Below, one piece after another: positions 56,378 to 64,000 of a stretch of DNA of 64,000 nt. Within the stretch, counting starts at the first letter, position 1, and each line of letters starts with the position of its first letter. The DNA is from Roseiarcus sp963805295 (lineage in GTDB: Bacteria; Pseudomonadota; Alphaproteobacteria; Rhizobiales; Beijerinckiaceae), in contig CAWDTW010000041.1 in assembly GCA_963805295.1 (NCBI GenBank), positions 1 through 64,000 on the forward strand. The letters are read 5' to 3'. The notes below the pieces were generated by a model, which made no database searches, was not told the DNA's origin, and saw only the letters and a list, made by a program, of their open reading frames with translations. The translations under genes were made by a program, and so were the position numbers.

Positions 56378-57897
56378 CCGCAACAACTCTGAGCCCCGGC
56401 AAATCCTCCACCCGCGGCTGCCTTTTCGACGGCGCCGAGTGGGACTTCGCGACGGTGCGGCGCGCTTACGAGGCGATCGAGGCGATCGCGCGCGACGAGC
56501 TCGGCCTCGACGTCTATCCGAACCAGATCGAGATCATCTCGGCCGAGCAGATGCTCGACGCCTATTCCTCGGTCGGCATGCCCTTGATGTACGCGCACTG
56601 GTCCTACGGCAAGCGCTTCGTCCGCGACGAGGTCCTCTACCGCAAGGGCTACCAGGCGCTCGCCTACGAGATCGTCATCAACTCCAATCCGTGCATCAGC
56701 TATTGCATGGAGGAGAACACGATGGCGATGCAGACCGTCGTCATCGCCCACGCCGCCTTCGGCCACAACCACTTCTTCAAGAACAACTATCTGTTCCAGC
56801 AGTGGACCGACCCCACCGGCATTCTCGACTATCTCGATTTCGCCAAGCGCTACGTCGCCGCCTGCGAGGAGCGCAACGGCGTGGCGGCGGTCGAGGCGAC
56901 GCTCGACGCGGCGCACGCCCTGATGGGCCAGGGCGTGTTCCGCTATCGCCGCGCCGCCAAGCTGAAGCTAGCCGAGTACGAGCGGCGACGGCGCGAGCGG
57001 CTGGAGCGGGAGGCGCGGGACTATTGCGACCTCTGGCGCACCGTGCCCGGAGCGGCGTCCGCGCGCACGAGCGACCTCAGCGAGGAGGAGGCGCGCGAAC
57101 GCAAGCGCCGCCTGCGCCTGCCCGAGGAGAACCTGCTCTATTTCCTGGAGAAGAACAGTCCGGTGCTGCGCGACTGGCAGCGCGAGCTGTTGCGCATCGT
57201 GCGCAATATCGCCCAATATTTCTATCCCCAGCGTCAGACCAAGCTGATGAACGAGGGCTGCGCGACCTTCGTCCACTACACGATCGTCAACCGGCTCTAT
57301 GACAAAGGCCTCATCTCGGAGGGCGCGCTTCTCGAAATCCTGCACAGCCACGCCAACGTCGTCGCGCAGTTCGACTTCGACGATCCGCGCTACGGCGGCG
57401 TCAACCCCTATGCGCTCGGCTTCGCGATGATGCAGGACATTCAGCGCATTTGCGTGGCGCCGACCGACGAGGACCGCGAATGGTTCCCCGACATCGCCGG
57501 CCGCGGGGACTGGCGCGCCGTGCTGCGCGACGTCTGGGCCAACTACCGCGACGAATCCTTCGTGCGGCAGTTCCTCTCCCCCCGTCTCATGCGCAAGTTC
57601 CGGCTGTTCGCGCTCTCCGACAAGGCCTCCGAGTCGAGCCTCAGGGTCGAGGCGATCCACGACGCCGAGGGCTACCGCCGCGTGCGCTCGGCGCTCGCCG
57701 ACAGCTACGACGTCGCGGCGAACGAGGCGGACATCCAGATCGTCGACGTCGATCTTCTCGGCGACCGTCCGCTCATCCTGCGCCACACGACGCGCAAGGG
57801 CGTCGGCCTCGCCGAAGCCGGGCGCGACGCGACGCTGCGCCACATCCGCCGTCTGTGGGGCTACGAGGTGCGGCTCGAGGAGACGCCGGCCGGCTGA
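56374..57897 (+). CDS. SpoVR family protein
   Basis: 507 residues from ATG 56374 overlapping the yeaH stop. Family stretches: WDFATVRRAYEAIEAIARDELGLDVYPNQIEIISAEQMLDAY, GMPLMYAHWSYGKRF, EIVINSNPCISYCMEENTMAMQ, HAAFGHNHFFKNNYLF, YFYPQRQTKLMNEGCATFVHY and PYALGFAMMQDI. HWSYGK and MNEGCATFVHY hold conserved His and Glu residues. Named for a Bacillus sporulation gene; in Gram-negatives its molecular role is unclear. It completes prkA-yeaH-spoVR. Confidence 0.95.
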   Translation: MTATTLSPGKSSTRGCLFDGAEWDFATVRRAYEAIEAIARDELGLDVYPNQIEIISAEQMLDAYSSVGMPLMYAHWSYGKRFVRDEVLYRKGYQALAYEIVINSNPCISYCMEENTMAMQTVVIAHAAFGHNHFFKNNYLFQQWTDPTGILDYLDFAKRYVAACEERNGVAAVEATLDAAHALMGQGVFRYRRAAKLKLAEYERRRRERLEREARDYCDLWRTVPGAASARTSDLSEEEARERKRRLRLPEENLLYFLEKNSPVLRDWQRELLRIVRNIAQYFYPQRQTKLMNEGCATFVHYTIVNRLYDKGLISEGALLEILHSHANVVAQFDFDDPRYGGVNPYALGFAMMQDIQRICVAPTDEDREWFPDIAGRGDWRAVLRDVWANYRDESFVRQFLSPRLMRKFRLFALSDKASESSLRVEAIHDAEGYRRVRSALADSYDVAANEADIQIVDVDLLGDRPLILRHTTRKGVGLAEAGRDATLRHIRRLWGYEVRLEETPAG

Positions 57898-58069
57898 GCG
57901 CAGGCCAATTCCGCCGGCGCCGTTCGTCCGCCGCCAATCGGCGTTCGCGCGACGTCTCGGCGGCTGCGTTGATCGGCAGCGTCTAAAGCATTATACAATT
58001 TGGTGGAATTGGCGACGGCGCGCCTGCGCTCCCGCCCCCTTGTGGGCACAAGGGGGGAGGAGATTCGCT

Positions 58070-59993
58070 CTACCCTTCGGCCGAGCCGCCGCCCGGGGCG
58101 TCCGCGAATTTTTTTCCGTCGCCGGCGGCGGTCGGCGGCGGCGCCGGCCGCGGCGGTTTCCCGGTCGCCTCCTCGAGGATCGCAGTCGCGGCGTCGCCGA
58201 AGCTCCTGAACGCGAAGTCCGCCTCGACCAAATCCTTGAGCAACTCGACCGCGGAATCGTCGGACGCGGTCCAGAGTCCGAGCATAAGCTTGGCCTGCGG
58301 GGCCTTCGTCCGGATGCGGCGCGCCGCATATTTGACGCGGCCGGGAGTCTTCAGGTCGAGCGAGGTCAGGCAGACCAGCGCCGCGTCGCCGAGGTCGAGC
58401 GCCTCGATCTGAGCGGCGCCGAGACCGTGGGGCCTTTCGATCCGCGTCGGGATGCCGTGCGTCTCGGCGAGCGTCGCGACCACGCAGGCCGCCGCTTCGT
58501 CGAGCGGGTCGTGCGCCCCGATCGAGACGAGCGGCCGAGCCGACGTCCAGCCGCCGATCCGCGCGTCGGCCGGAACGATCGGCAGGCCGCCGGGCGCGTC
58601 TTTCCGGGCGCGCTTCTCGCGTCTCGAGACCCAATGTTCATGCGCGATCTCTGCGAACAGGTGTTCGACGGTCTGGCGGAACGCCGCGAGAAGTCTCGCC
58701 CTCGAGCGCGCCGCGCTCGACGTCCTTGCGGGCGAGGGCGAGCGCCTGCCGGACGACATCGTCGCAATAGGCGGCGAGCGAGCGGTTGGTCATGTAGGTC
58801 TTGGCGTGCTCGATGGCCTCGATCGGATCGTGCGCGAGCATGCGCTGATAGAGCGCTTCCGAATCCGAAAGCGCCGGCTCGTCGCCGAGCAGGATGTCGA
58901 AGAATTTGAGCGCCTCGACGTGGCGCCCGAGCACCACCAGGATGACGGTCAACGGCGTCGCGAGCACGAGCCCGACCGGCCCCCAGATCCATGACCAGAA
59001 CGTCGCCGCGGCGACGATGGCGAGGGGCGTCAGGCCAGTCGTCCGCCCCAAAAACACCGGCTCGACGACCTGGCCGGTCATTCCTTCAACTCCGGCGAAC
59101 AGGGCGACCGTCCATAGCGCCATGGACCAGCCGGACCCGACCCCGACCGCCAAAACGAGCGGGAAAATGAGACCGAGCAGGGCGCCGACGAAGGGAACGA
59201 ACCGCAAAATCCCGGCGAGCACGCCCCAGACAATGGCGGAGGGGACGCCAATTCGCCACAGGCCGAGCCCGATCAGGGCGCCGAAGCCGGAATTGATCGT
59301 AATCTGCGTCAGGAAGAGATGGCTGAGACGATGCGCGGCGTCGTCGAGGGCGGCGATGGCGTGCGGAATGTCGGTCGAGCCCGCGAGGCGGATCACCCGG
59401 TCGCGCAGGTCCTCGCGCTGAATCAGGATGAAGATGACGAAGACGATGATGAGCGTCGTGGTGGCGAGCGGCGCCAGCAACGGGCTGACGAGCCCGATCA
59501 GGGTCCGCACGGGTCCGCCGAGCGGCTCGGGCGCCGCGACGGGGATCAGGTTCCGGTCGATCGGCGCGGGGCTCGCCGGCTGCGTGAGGTCGCCCGGGTT
59601 CTGCAATTCCTCGAGCTCTCGGTCGAGCCGCCTCAGGACGACCTGCGCCCGTTCCAGCGCTTCCGCGCCGCTCTTCTGCAAGCCCCGCAGGCCCTGGATC
59701 TTCTCCTGGATCGTCGCCTGGTATTTCGGCAGGTCGCTCGCGAGGTCTTCGACCTGCCGCGCCAGGATCCGGCCGAGCCCGAAGATGGCGGCGAAGGCGA
59801 CGGCGACGACGACGACGACCGCGAGCGGGCGCGGCAGCCGCAGCCTTTGCAGCGCGCGCACCGGAACCGCGAGGATGAAGCTCAAAATGCCGGCGAGCGC
59901 GAGGGGGATCAGCACGTCGCGAGCGAAATACATGATCGCGACCACGATCACGCCGATCAGCAACGCGTTCAACGTCGAAGACGTCGAATTCAT
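58070..59993 (-). CDS. AI-2E-family transporter with extra C-terminal domain (frameshifted)
   Basis: About 640 residues in two frames. From ATG 59993 (MNSTSSTLNALLIGV) the first ~350 residues are an AI-2E/PerM permease: helices at both ends, a large periplasmic coiled-coil insert (about 70-150), FVPFVGALLGLIFPLVLAVG and EPVFLGRTTGLTPLAIVAAATFW. The frame is broken near 58700; read on, LLAAFRQTVEHLFAEIAHEHW leads to a Rossmann-like domain (ACVVATLAETHGIPTRIERP, ALDLGDAALVCLTSLDLKTP) with a proline-rich tail. The C-terminal domain resembles a B12-binding or response-regulator-like fold and is not typical of AI-2E permeases. Solute unknown. Confidence 0.8.
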
Positions 59994-60153
59994 CGTCCCT
60001 CCGGCACGGGCGAGCGCATGACTGCGAGACGATGTGTATAACAGCCGTCGGCGAGCTGTCGAATCCGCGCCTGGGCGACGGAAGCAAGCGGGCGTGTCTG
60101 CGCCGATTACGAGCGCGATACGGTGATCGGGGTGAAGAGCTCGAGCCCCGGCC

Positions 60154-60723
60154 TCAGGTCAACGGCGTATCGCTATCGCCGGACAGGAGACGCGGGAAGA
60201 GCTGGCGAAACGACCAGGGCGCTCCGGGGGCGCTGCGATCGAACCGAAGCACGACGTCGAAGCGCGTTCCGTCCCATCTGCTCGGCATTCCGTCTATGGT
60301 CCGGCCGCGCGCAAGGGCGGGAAGGATCGCGGCGGCGATCGCCTTGTGCTCCCATGAGACCAGGACGGTTCCGGTCTTTGCGATGAGCTCGGCGACGAGG
60401 TCGGGTTCCTGCCCCAGCGCATATCTGACGATCGGCTTGAGGTTCAGCCTCGCCGCCAGCGGCGCGATGGTTTCGAACGGCCGTTGGCTCGGGTCATCGC
60501 CGGTTTGGGCCATTGGGTCGGCGGCGTAGATGACGGCGGGCTCTGGAAAGTCGTCGCCTCCGAGGCCGGCGCCGAACAGCGCAGACCAGCTTCCCGCGCG
60601 CTGCCAGCCGCGAACGACTAGGGATTTCTTGTCGTCCACCCCCTCCGCCGTCAATCCCGGACCCGGCCAGGACTCGCCCGGCTTCTCGGCGTGGCGAATG
60701 ATGAGAATCGTCAGAGCCGACAT
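60154..60723 (-). CDS. Histidine phosphatase-like protein, copy 1 (intact)
   Basis: 189 residues from ATG 60723 (MSALTILIIRHAEKPGESWPG). ILIIRHAEKPG gives the RHG/RHA phosphohistidine motif; the second His is in TVLVSWEHKAIAAAIL. The family removes phosphate from small molecules or proteins. A near-identical but truncated copy lies at 61799-62230. The ATG at 60774 would add an N-terminus not shared with copy 2. Confidence 0.8.
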   Translation of the reverse strand: MSALTILIIRHAEKPGESWPGPGLTAEGVDDKKSLVVRGWQRAGSWSALFGAGLGGDDFPEPAVIYAADPMAQTGDDPSQRPFETIAPLAARLNLKPIVRYALGQEPDLVAELIAKTGTVLVSWEHKAIAAAILPALARGRTIDGMPSRWDGTRFDVVLRFDRSAPGAPWSFRQLFPRLLSGDSDTPLT

Positions 60724-60741
60724 GGGGATGTGCCCTCCCTG
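60341..60741 (-). repeat. ~400-bp near-identical direct repeat, copy 1
   Basis: Matches 61848-62248 with only a handful of differences that I can see; offset 1507 bp. It spans the start region and about 125 codons of the phosphatase gene. Confidence 0.85.
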
Positions 60742-60930
60742 CGTCAGAGTGTCGCTCGGCGGTTCCTCTGTCAATGATGTATCCGGTCCCGTCCTGCTCC
60801 CGCCCCCCTTGCGAGGGCGGGCCGGGGCGCGGACGGGACAACGCGGCGCCGGTGAGTGGGCCTAACTCCATCAGCCGTTGGCCAGGGCAGCCCGAAAAGC
60901 AATCGAAATCGGCCGGCGCGCTCGACGCCG

Positions 60931-61053
60931 TCAGACGAGGTCGAGCCGAAACTTGCGGCCAAGCATCTCGGCGGCGCGTCGCAGCGTGGCGAGGGTCACG
61001 TTTCCGTCGCTCGGGTCGAGCGGGCGGCCGATCTGGCTGCGGCTCGCGCCCAT
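60931..61053 (-). pseudogene. XRE-type antitoxin, C-terminal fragment
   Basis: 40 residues: MGASRSQIGRPLDPSDGNVT, LATLRRAAEMLGRKFRLDLV. This is the last part of a typical HTH antitoxin (…SRxQVDRLLDP..GNVTLxTLQRAA..LGRxLRLxLV); the start of the HTH is missing. It lies five bases beyond the vapC stop on the same strand. A further copy of its last 12 residues (EMLGRKVRLDLV) is fused to the phosphatase copy at 61799. Confidence 0.7.
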
Positions 61054-61057
61054 GCAT

Positions 61058-61477
61058 TCAAACCGCTTCTGTTTCATCCGGCGCAATAAGGGCAATGCCG
61101 GAAAAGTAAGTCCTGTACCTGCGTGGATCGCGTGTCAGCAGCGGGAACCGTGCGACGGCCGCATGCGCGCCGATGAAGAAATCGGGCAGCACGCCCGTGC
61201 GAGCGCCGCCTTGGGCACGGTATCGCTGAAACGATTTGCCCGCCAGAAAGAGCGCTGCACGCGGGATTTCGGCGAGGACGAGACCGACATCCGCAAGAAC
61301 CTTGTCGACCTCCTCGATGCGCACGGTGCCGACGGAAAACTCGGCGTAGACTGCCGCATTGATCAGAACCGGGCCACGAATGGCGGCTGCATCGAGGTGT
61401 TGCAAAGACCACGTCGCCCATCTCGAATCGTTGGTTGCGATATCGAGAAGAACGTTGGTGTCGACGAGCGTCATCAA
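61058..61477 (-). CDS. vapC: VapC-type PIN-domain toxin
   Basis: 139 residues. The PIN acid residues are at LVDTNVLLDIA (first Asp), AVYAEFSVG (Glu), PDFFIGAHA and LLTRDPRRYRTYF. All four acids of a Mg-dependent ribonuclease are present. Its start overlaps the vapB stop. It cleaves specific RNAs when freed from the antitoxin. Confidence 0.9.
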   Translation of the reverse strand: MMTLVDTNVLLDIATNDSRWATWSLQHLDAAAIRGPVLINAAVYAEFSVGTVRIEEVDKVLADVGLVLAEIPRAALFLAGKSFQRYRAQGGARTGVLPDFFIGAHAAVARFPLLTRDPRRYRTYFSGIALIAPDETEAV

Positions 61478-61710
61478 GTCTCGCCGCGGGTCAGCGCCAT
61501 GATCTCATCGGTGGTGAGGCCGCCCGTCGCCGTGCTGCGCATCCGCTCGAAGCGGCTCGGCTTGACCGCGCGCTTGCCAACTCTGCGCAAGAAAGCGCGA
61601 CCGTCTTCGGCGACTTCGAAGTCGACCTTGCTGCCCGGGTGGATGCCGAGCCGGTCACGAACCGGTTTCGGAATTGTCACCTGTCCCTTGCGCGTCACCG
61701 TCACAGCCAT
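61474..61710 (-). CDS. vapB: VapB/AbrB-type antitoxin
   Basis: 78 residues from ATG 61710 (MAVTVTRKGQVTIPKPVRDRLGI). The AbrB/MazE DNA-binding swapped-hairpin motif (RKGQVTIPKPVRDRLGIHPGSKVDFEV) is intact, and the C-terminal tail binds the toxin. It should autorepress the vapBC operon. Confidence 0.9.
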   Translation of the reverse strand: MAVTVTRKGQVTIPKPVRDRLGIHPGSKVDFEVAEDGRAFLRRVGKRAVKPSRFERMRSTATGGLTTDEIMALTRGET

Positions 61711-61798
61711 TCGCGGCCTCCGTAATACCGATTGCGTGACAGGTATTACCATAGCTCGGCGCTGCCGTTTCCGCCAGAGACGGACGCGCTCGCCGCCA

Positions 61799-62230
61799 TC
61801 AGACGAGGTCGAGGCGAACCTTGCGGCCAAGCATCTCGGCGGCGATCGCCTTGTGCTCCCATGAGACCAGGACGGTTCCGGTCTTTGCGATGAGCTCGGC
61901 GACGAGGGCAGGTTCCTGCCCCAGCGCATATCTGACGATCGGCTTGAGGTTCAGCCTCGCCGCCAGCGGCGCGATGGTTTCGAACGGCCGTTGGCTCGGG
62001 TCATCGCCGGTTTGGGCCATTGGGTCGGCGGCGTAGATGACGGCGGGCTCTGGAAAGTCGTCGCCTCCGAGGCCGGCGCCGAACAGCGCAGACCAGCTTC
62101 CCGCGCGCTGCCAGCCGCGAACGACTAGGGATTTCTTGTCGTCCACCCCCTCCGCCGTCAACCCCGGACCCGGCCAGGACTCGCCCGGCTTCTCGGCGTG
62201 GCGAATGATGAGAATCATCAGAGCCGACAT
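61799..62230 (-). pseudogene. Histidine phosphatase copy 2, truncated and fused to an XRE antitoxin tail
   Basis: The first 131 residues match copy 1 almost exactly (MSALMILIIRHAEKPGESWP…SWEHKAIAA). The frame then runs into EMLGRKVRLDLV, the end of an XRE antitoxin, instead of the rest of the phosphatase. About 60 bp at 60918-60980 (end of the antitoxin fragment) resemble 61781-61843. The joint lies in a shared CGGCGGCG, which suggests recombination at a microhomology. The catalytic His pair is kept, but the C-terminal 58 residues are lost. Confidence 0.75.
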
Positions 62231-62248
62231 GGGGATGTGCCCTCCCTG
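61848..62248 (-). repeat. ~400-bp near-identical direct repeat, copy 2
   Basis: See copy 1. Homology ends at 61848 where the antitoxin tail begins, and weakens beyond 62248 although GGCGG and TGTCAATG remain in common. Confidence 0.85.
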
Positions 62249-62384
62249 CCTTGAGAGTGATGCGCGGCGGCTCCACTGTCAATGGTCGAGCCGGACCCCG
62301 GCGGCGGGCGGCCGGGCGCCGATTGGCCGGCATGGCGCCGCGGCAATGCGAAGTCTCGGGTGCCTTCGTCACGTGGCGTTCGAT

Positions 62385-62674
62385 GCGGCGGTTGCGGAAC
62401 CGGCCGTTGGGATCGTCGCTGCTGGCGATCGGGAGGGCGCTGCCGTTGCCGCTTGCGACCAGCATGTTCGATGGTGCGCCGGCCTTAATGGGACGTCGCG
62501 TACCGCTTTGGCTCGCATCTGCGACCGTGCGACATTGGCGTCCCGATCGTCGGTGTTGTCGGTCGATCCGGCGATCTCCAGCACGGAGCCCATCGGCCGC
62601 TGCTTGAGGGCGCCGGCGGCGGCGCGGTTGACGGTGCCGCTGGCCGCAGCGACTTCCCGGTCGCGCCAACGCAA
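62385..62674 (-). pseudogene. OmpA/MotB peptidoglycan-binding domain remnant
   Basis: Two frames joined near 62490: LEIAGSTDNTDDRDANVARS, QMRAKAVRDV, then KAGAPSNMLVASGNGSALPI, ASSDDPNGRFRNRRIE. The D-A-N…R-A-x-A-V, G-x-P…M-L-V and NDxPxGRxxNRRIE pattern is that of the OmpA C-terminal domain. No N-terminal barrel or signal peptide is found upstream. Probably a truncated remnant. Confidence 0.7.
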
Positions 62675-62967
62675 AACCGGGACGAAGCGCTATCAGTCAA
62701 TTAGCGTGTCTCACCGAAAGGGCGCCGTCCAGTTACGCCTTCCATCATCACCACGGCGCGAAAAACGAATATTGTTGACGAAGCTTGGGGATGGAGCAAA
62801 AAAAAAGCATCGCGGCTTTGGCCTTAGGGCGGAGTGAGGGCAGTTCTCTCCCTCGTATGCGCTCTCAAGCACTGCCTATGCGGCCTTTGGCGGAGTAAAC
62901 TAAATCCTCGTTGGACGCGATGGCCGAAGATTTCCGAGGGTGAGCTATTAACGGGAGAGATATCGCT
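62675..62967. other. Intergenic, no gene supported
   Basis: About 290 bp with short shadow frames only. AAAAAAAGC at about 62799 is a short A-run. Confidence 0.4.
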
Positions 62968-63112
62968 ATGCGCGTCGAAGACGCTCGGGCGCACCTCCGC
63001 GGGTGCGAGCGTGACGAAGCTCCAGTTACGCTGCCGGCTTCGGTGTTGTCCCAGTTGCGCTTGAGCGACATGCCTGATGGAGGGGCGCTCCAGATTGGCA
63101 CGCTTAAGAACC
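62968..63112 (+). CDS. Small ORF cut by the second IS copy
   Basis: ATG 62968 lies eight bases after GGGAGAG. The product MRVEDARAHLRGCERDEAPV, TLPASVLSQLRLSDMPDGGA, LQIGTLKNRA has fairly normal composition but is unrecognised. It ends at the IS boundary (63113). Target duplication cannot be tested because the far end of the IS is outside the window. Confidence 0.35.
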
Positions 63113-64000
63113 GAGCCAGTTGCAAATTTATTTGGAACGCCTCTCATAACCCCTCTCAAATCGAGGCAATATATTTAGAATCCATCCAACGGTTGTCAAG
63201 GCAATATTCTAAAATATTCCGCTTTACTGTGAGAAATATTTCTATATAGTGTCGATTTTATCGTCCTGATCCCTAGCAACAGCAATGACCGACGATCCTC
63301 TCGACGCTATGAAAGCGCGCTGGAACCACATCCAGGGCTATCTGTTTCCTTGGCTTCGCGAGGAAGTCGACCCGATGACCGAAGCGCTCGGGCGGCTCGT
63401 CACGACCCTCGACGTGATCGGCCTCGAGGCCTTCGTTCCCGAACCGCCCCGAGGCGCCGGCCGCCCGCCTGACGATCGCCGCGCCCTCGCCAGGGCTTTC
63501 GTCGCCAAGGCGGTGCTGGGCGTTCCTACCACCACCGCTCTGATCGAGCGCCTCGATGTCGACAAGTCGCTGCGTCGCATTCTCGGTTGGGAACGACGCT
63601 CGCAAGTGCCATCGGAAGCTACCTTTTCCCGCGCCTTCGCGGAGTTTGCGCAGGGCGATCTGCCCGACAAGATGCACGCGGCGCTGATCGAGCGCTCGCT
63701 CGGCGGGCGCATCGTCGGCGTGATCGCGCGCGACGCCACCGAGATCGAGGCGCGCGAGAAGCCGGTCAAGACGGAGCCGAACGACAAAAAGGGGGATCCG
63801 CCGCCGCCCGATGGCGCTCAGCCGACGCGCAAGCGCGGACGCCCGCGCAAGGACGAGGAACGGCCAAAACCCGAGCCGACGCGCCTCGAACGGCAGACCA
63901 CGCAGAACCTCGATCAGATGCTCGCCGATCTGCCCACCGCGTGCGATGTCGGCTCCAAGAAGAACAGCAAGGGCTACAAGGAAACCTGGATCGGCTACAA
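63113..64000 (+). mobile_element. Insertion sequence copy 2, cut by the window end
   Basis: Starts GAGCCAGTTGCAAATTTATT, the same end as copy 1 at 2981, and is inverted relative to it. The leader differs in places, including a 10-bp shorter repeat (CTCTCATAACCCCTC), while the coding part is nearly identical. Confidence 0.9.
63285..64000 (+). CDS. IS transposase, 3'-partial (copy 2)
   Basis: The first 238 codons match the transposase at 1606-2799. One visible change is Asn to Lys after KTEPND, from T to A. The rest of the gene lies beyond the window, so whether it is intact cannot be told. Confidence 0.92.
   Translation, partial: MTDDPLDAMKARWNHIQGYLFPWLREEVDPMTEALGRLVTTLDVIGLEAFVPEPPRGAGRPPDDRRALARAFVAKAVLGVPTTTALIERLDVDKSLRRILGWERRSQVPSEATFSRAFAEFAQGDLPDKMHAALIERSLGGRIVGVIARDATEIEAREKPVKTEPNDKKGDPPPPDGAQPTRKRGRPRKDEERPKPEPTRLERQTTQNLDQMLADLPTACDVGSKKNSKGYKETWIGY

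Noticed and set aside
52967..56386. A 1139-codon minus-strand frame opposite prkA and yeaH.
   Set aside because: Shadow of two well-recognised genes.
62824..63159. 111-codon minus-strand frame overlapping the IS end.
   Set aside because: It crosses the IS boundary and has no recognisable domain.
1538..64000. The two inverted copies of the IS as ends of a composite transposon.
   Set aside because: The 60 kb between them contains dnaE, tyrS, thiL and folD, so it is chromosomal backbone. Each copy is better seen as an independent insertion.

Overview
The window reads as the chromosome of a GC-rich alphaproteobacterium, most likely in Hyphomicrobiales and possibly methanotroph-like (Methylocystis/Methylosinus type). 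This rests on the DnaE1 type, the PPi-PFK-type phosphofructokinase, CbtAB under a cobalamin riboswitch, the PrkA-YeaH-SpoVR operon and the tRNA-Gln sequence. The taxonomic call is an inference, not a database result.

Layout. 1-4.3 kb is a worn accessory region: a cut and frameshifted patatin-like gene, an MBL-fold gene split by an insertion sequence (clean CCTA target duplication), a DUF4238 fragment and a tRNA-Gln(CTG). 4.3-9.0 kb is a 1.3 kb gap and dnaE. 9.3-15.5 kb is a surface-glycan locus: two GT-C-like membrane glycosyltransferases (one frameshifted, one an AT-rich pseudogene), a GT2 glycosyltransferase, a methyltransferase and a small four-helix transporter. 15.7-17.1 kb holds a DUF4188 protein coupled to a DhaA-like haloalkane dehalogenase. 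17.4-26 kb is mostly core: PPi-PFK, a CPA1 antiporter, an M23 peptidase, a Bcp peroxiredoxin and an AsmA-like envelope protein. 26-31 kb pairs a TPR-sulfotransferase with a divergent repeat-rich PEP-CTERM protein. 31-34 kb is mop/modABC for molybdate. 34-41.6 kb is a catabolic cluster (TetR, FAH-family hydrolase, MhpA-like hydroxylase, VOC extradiol dioxygenase, acyl-CoA ligase, MDR reductase) with the same probable TetR operator at two promoters. 41.6-49.5 kb has tyrS, a B12-riboswitch cobalt-uptake operon (cbtB, cbtA, phosphatase, unknown exported protein), thiL, an inositol-phosphatase-like gene, an epimerase and folD. 49.5-53 kb is an IS1380-type element beside a decayed tandem duplication of the folD tail with an unrecognised small ORF family. 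53-58 kb is prkA-yeaH-spoVR. 58-60 kb is an AI-2E-type permease with an extra domain. 60-62.7 kb is a recombined patch with two near-identical phosphatase copies, vapBC, an XRE antitoxin tail and an OmpA-domain remnant. The window ends inside a second, inverted copy of the first IS.

One caution governs the annotation. At least fifteen genes, including the normally essential tyrS and the core gene thiL, carry single-base frameshifts, several at short homopolymers. I read most of these as assembly or base-calling errors. The exceptions I treat as real decay are the GT-C pseudogene with in-frame stops, the IS-split MBL gene, the folD-tail remnants and the truncated phosphatase.
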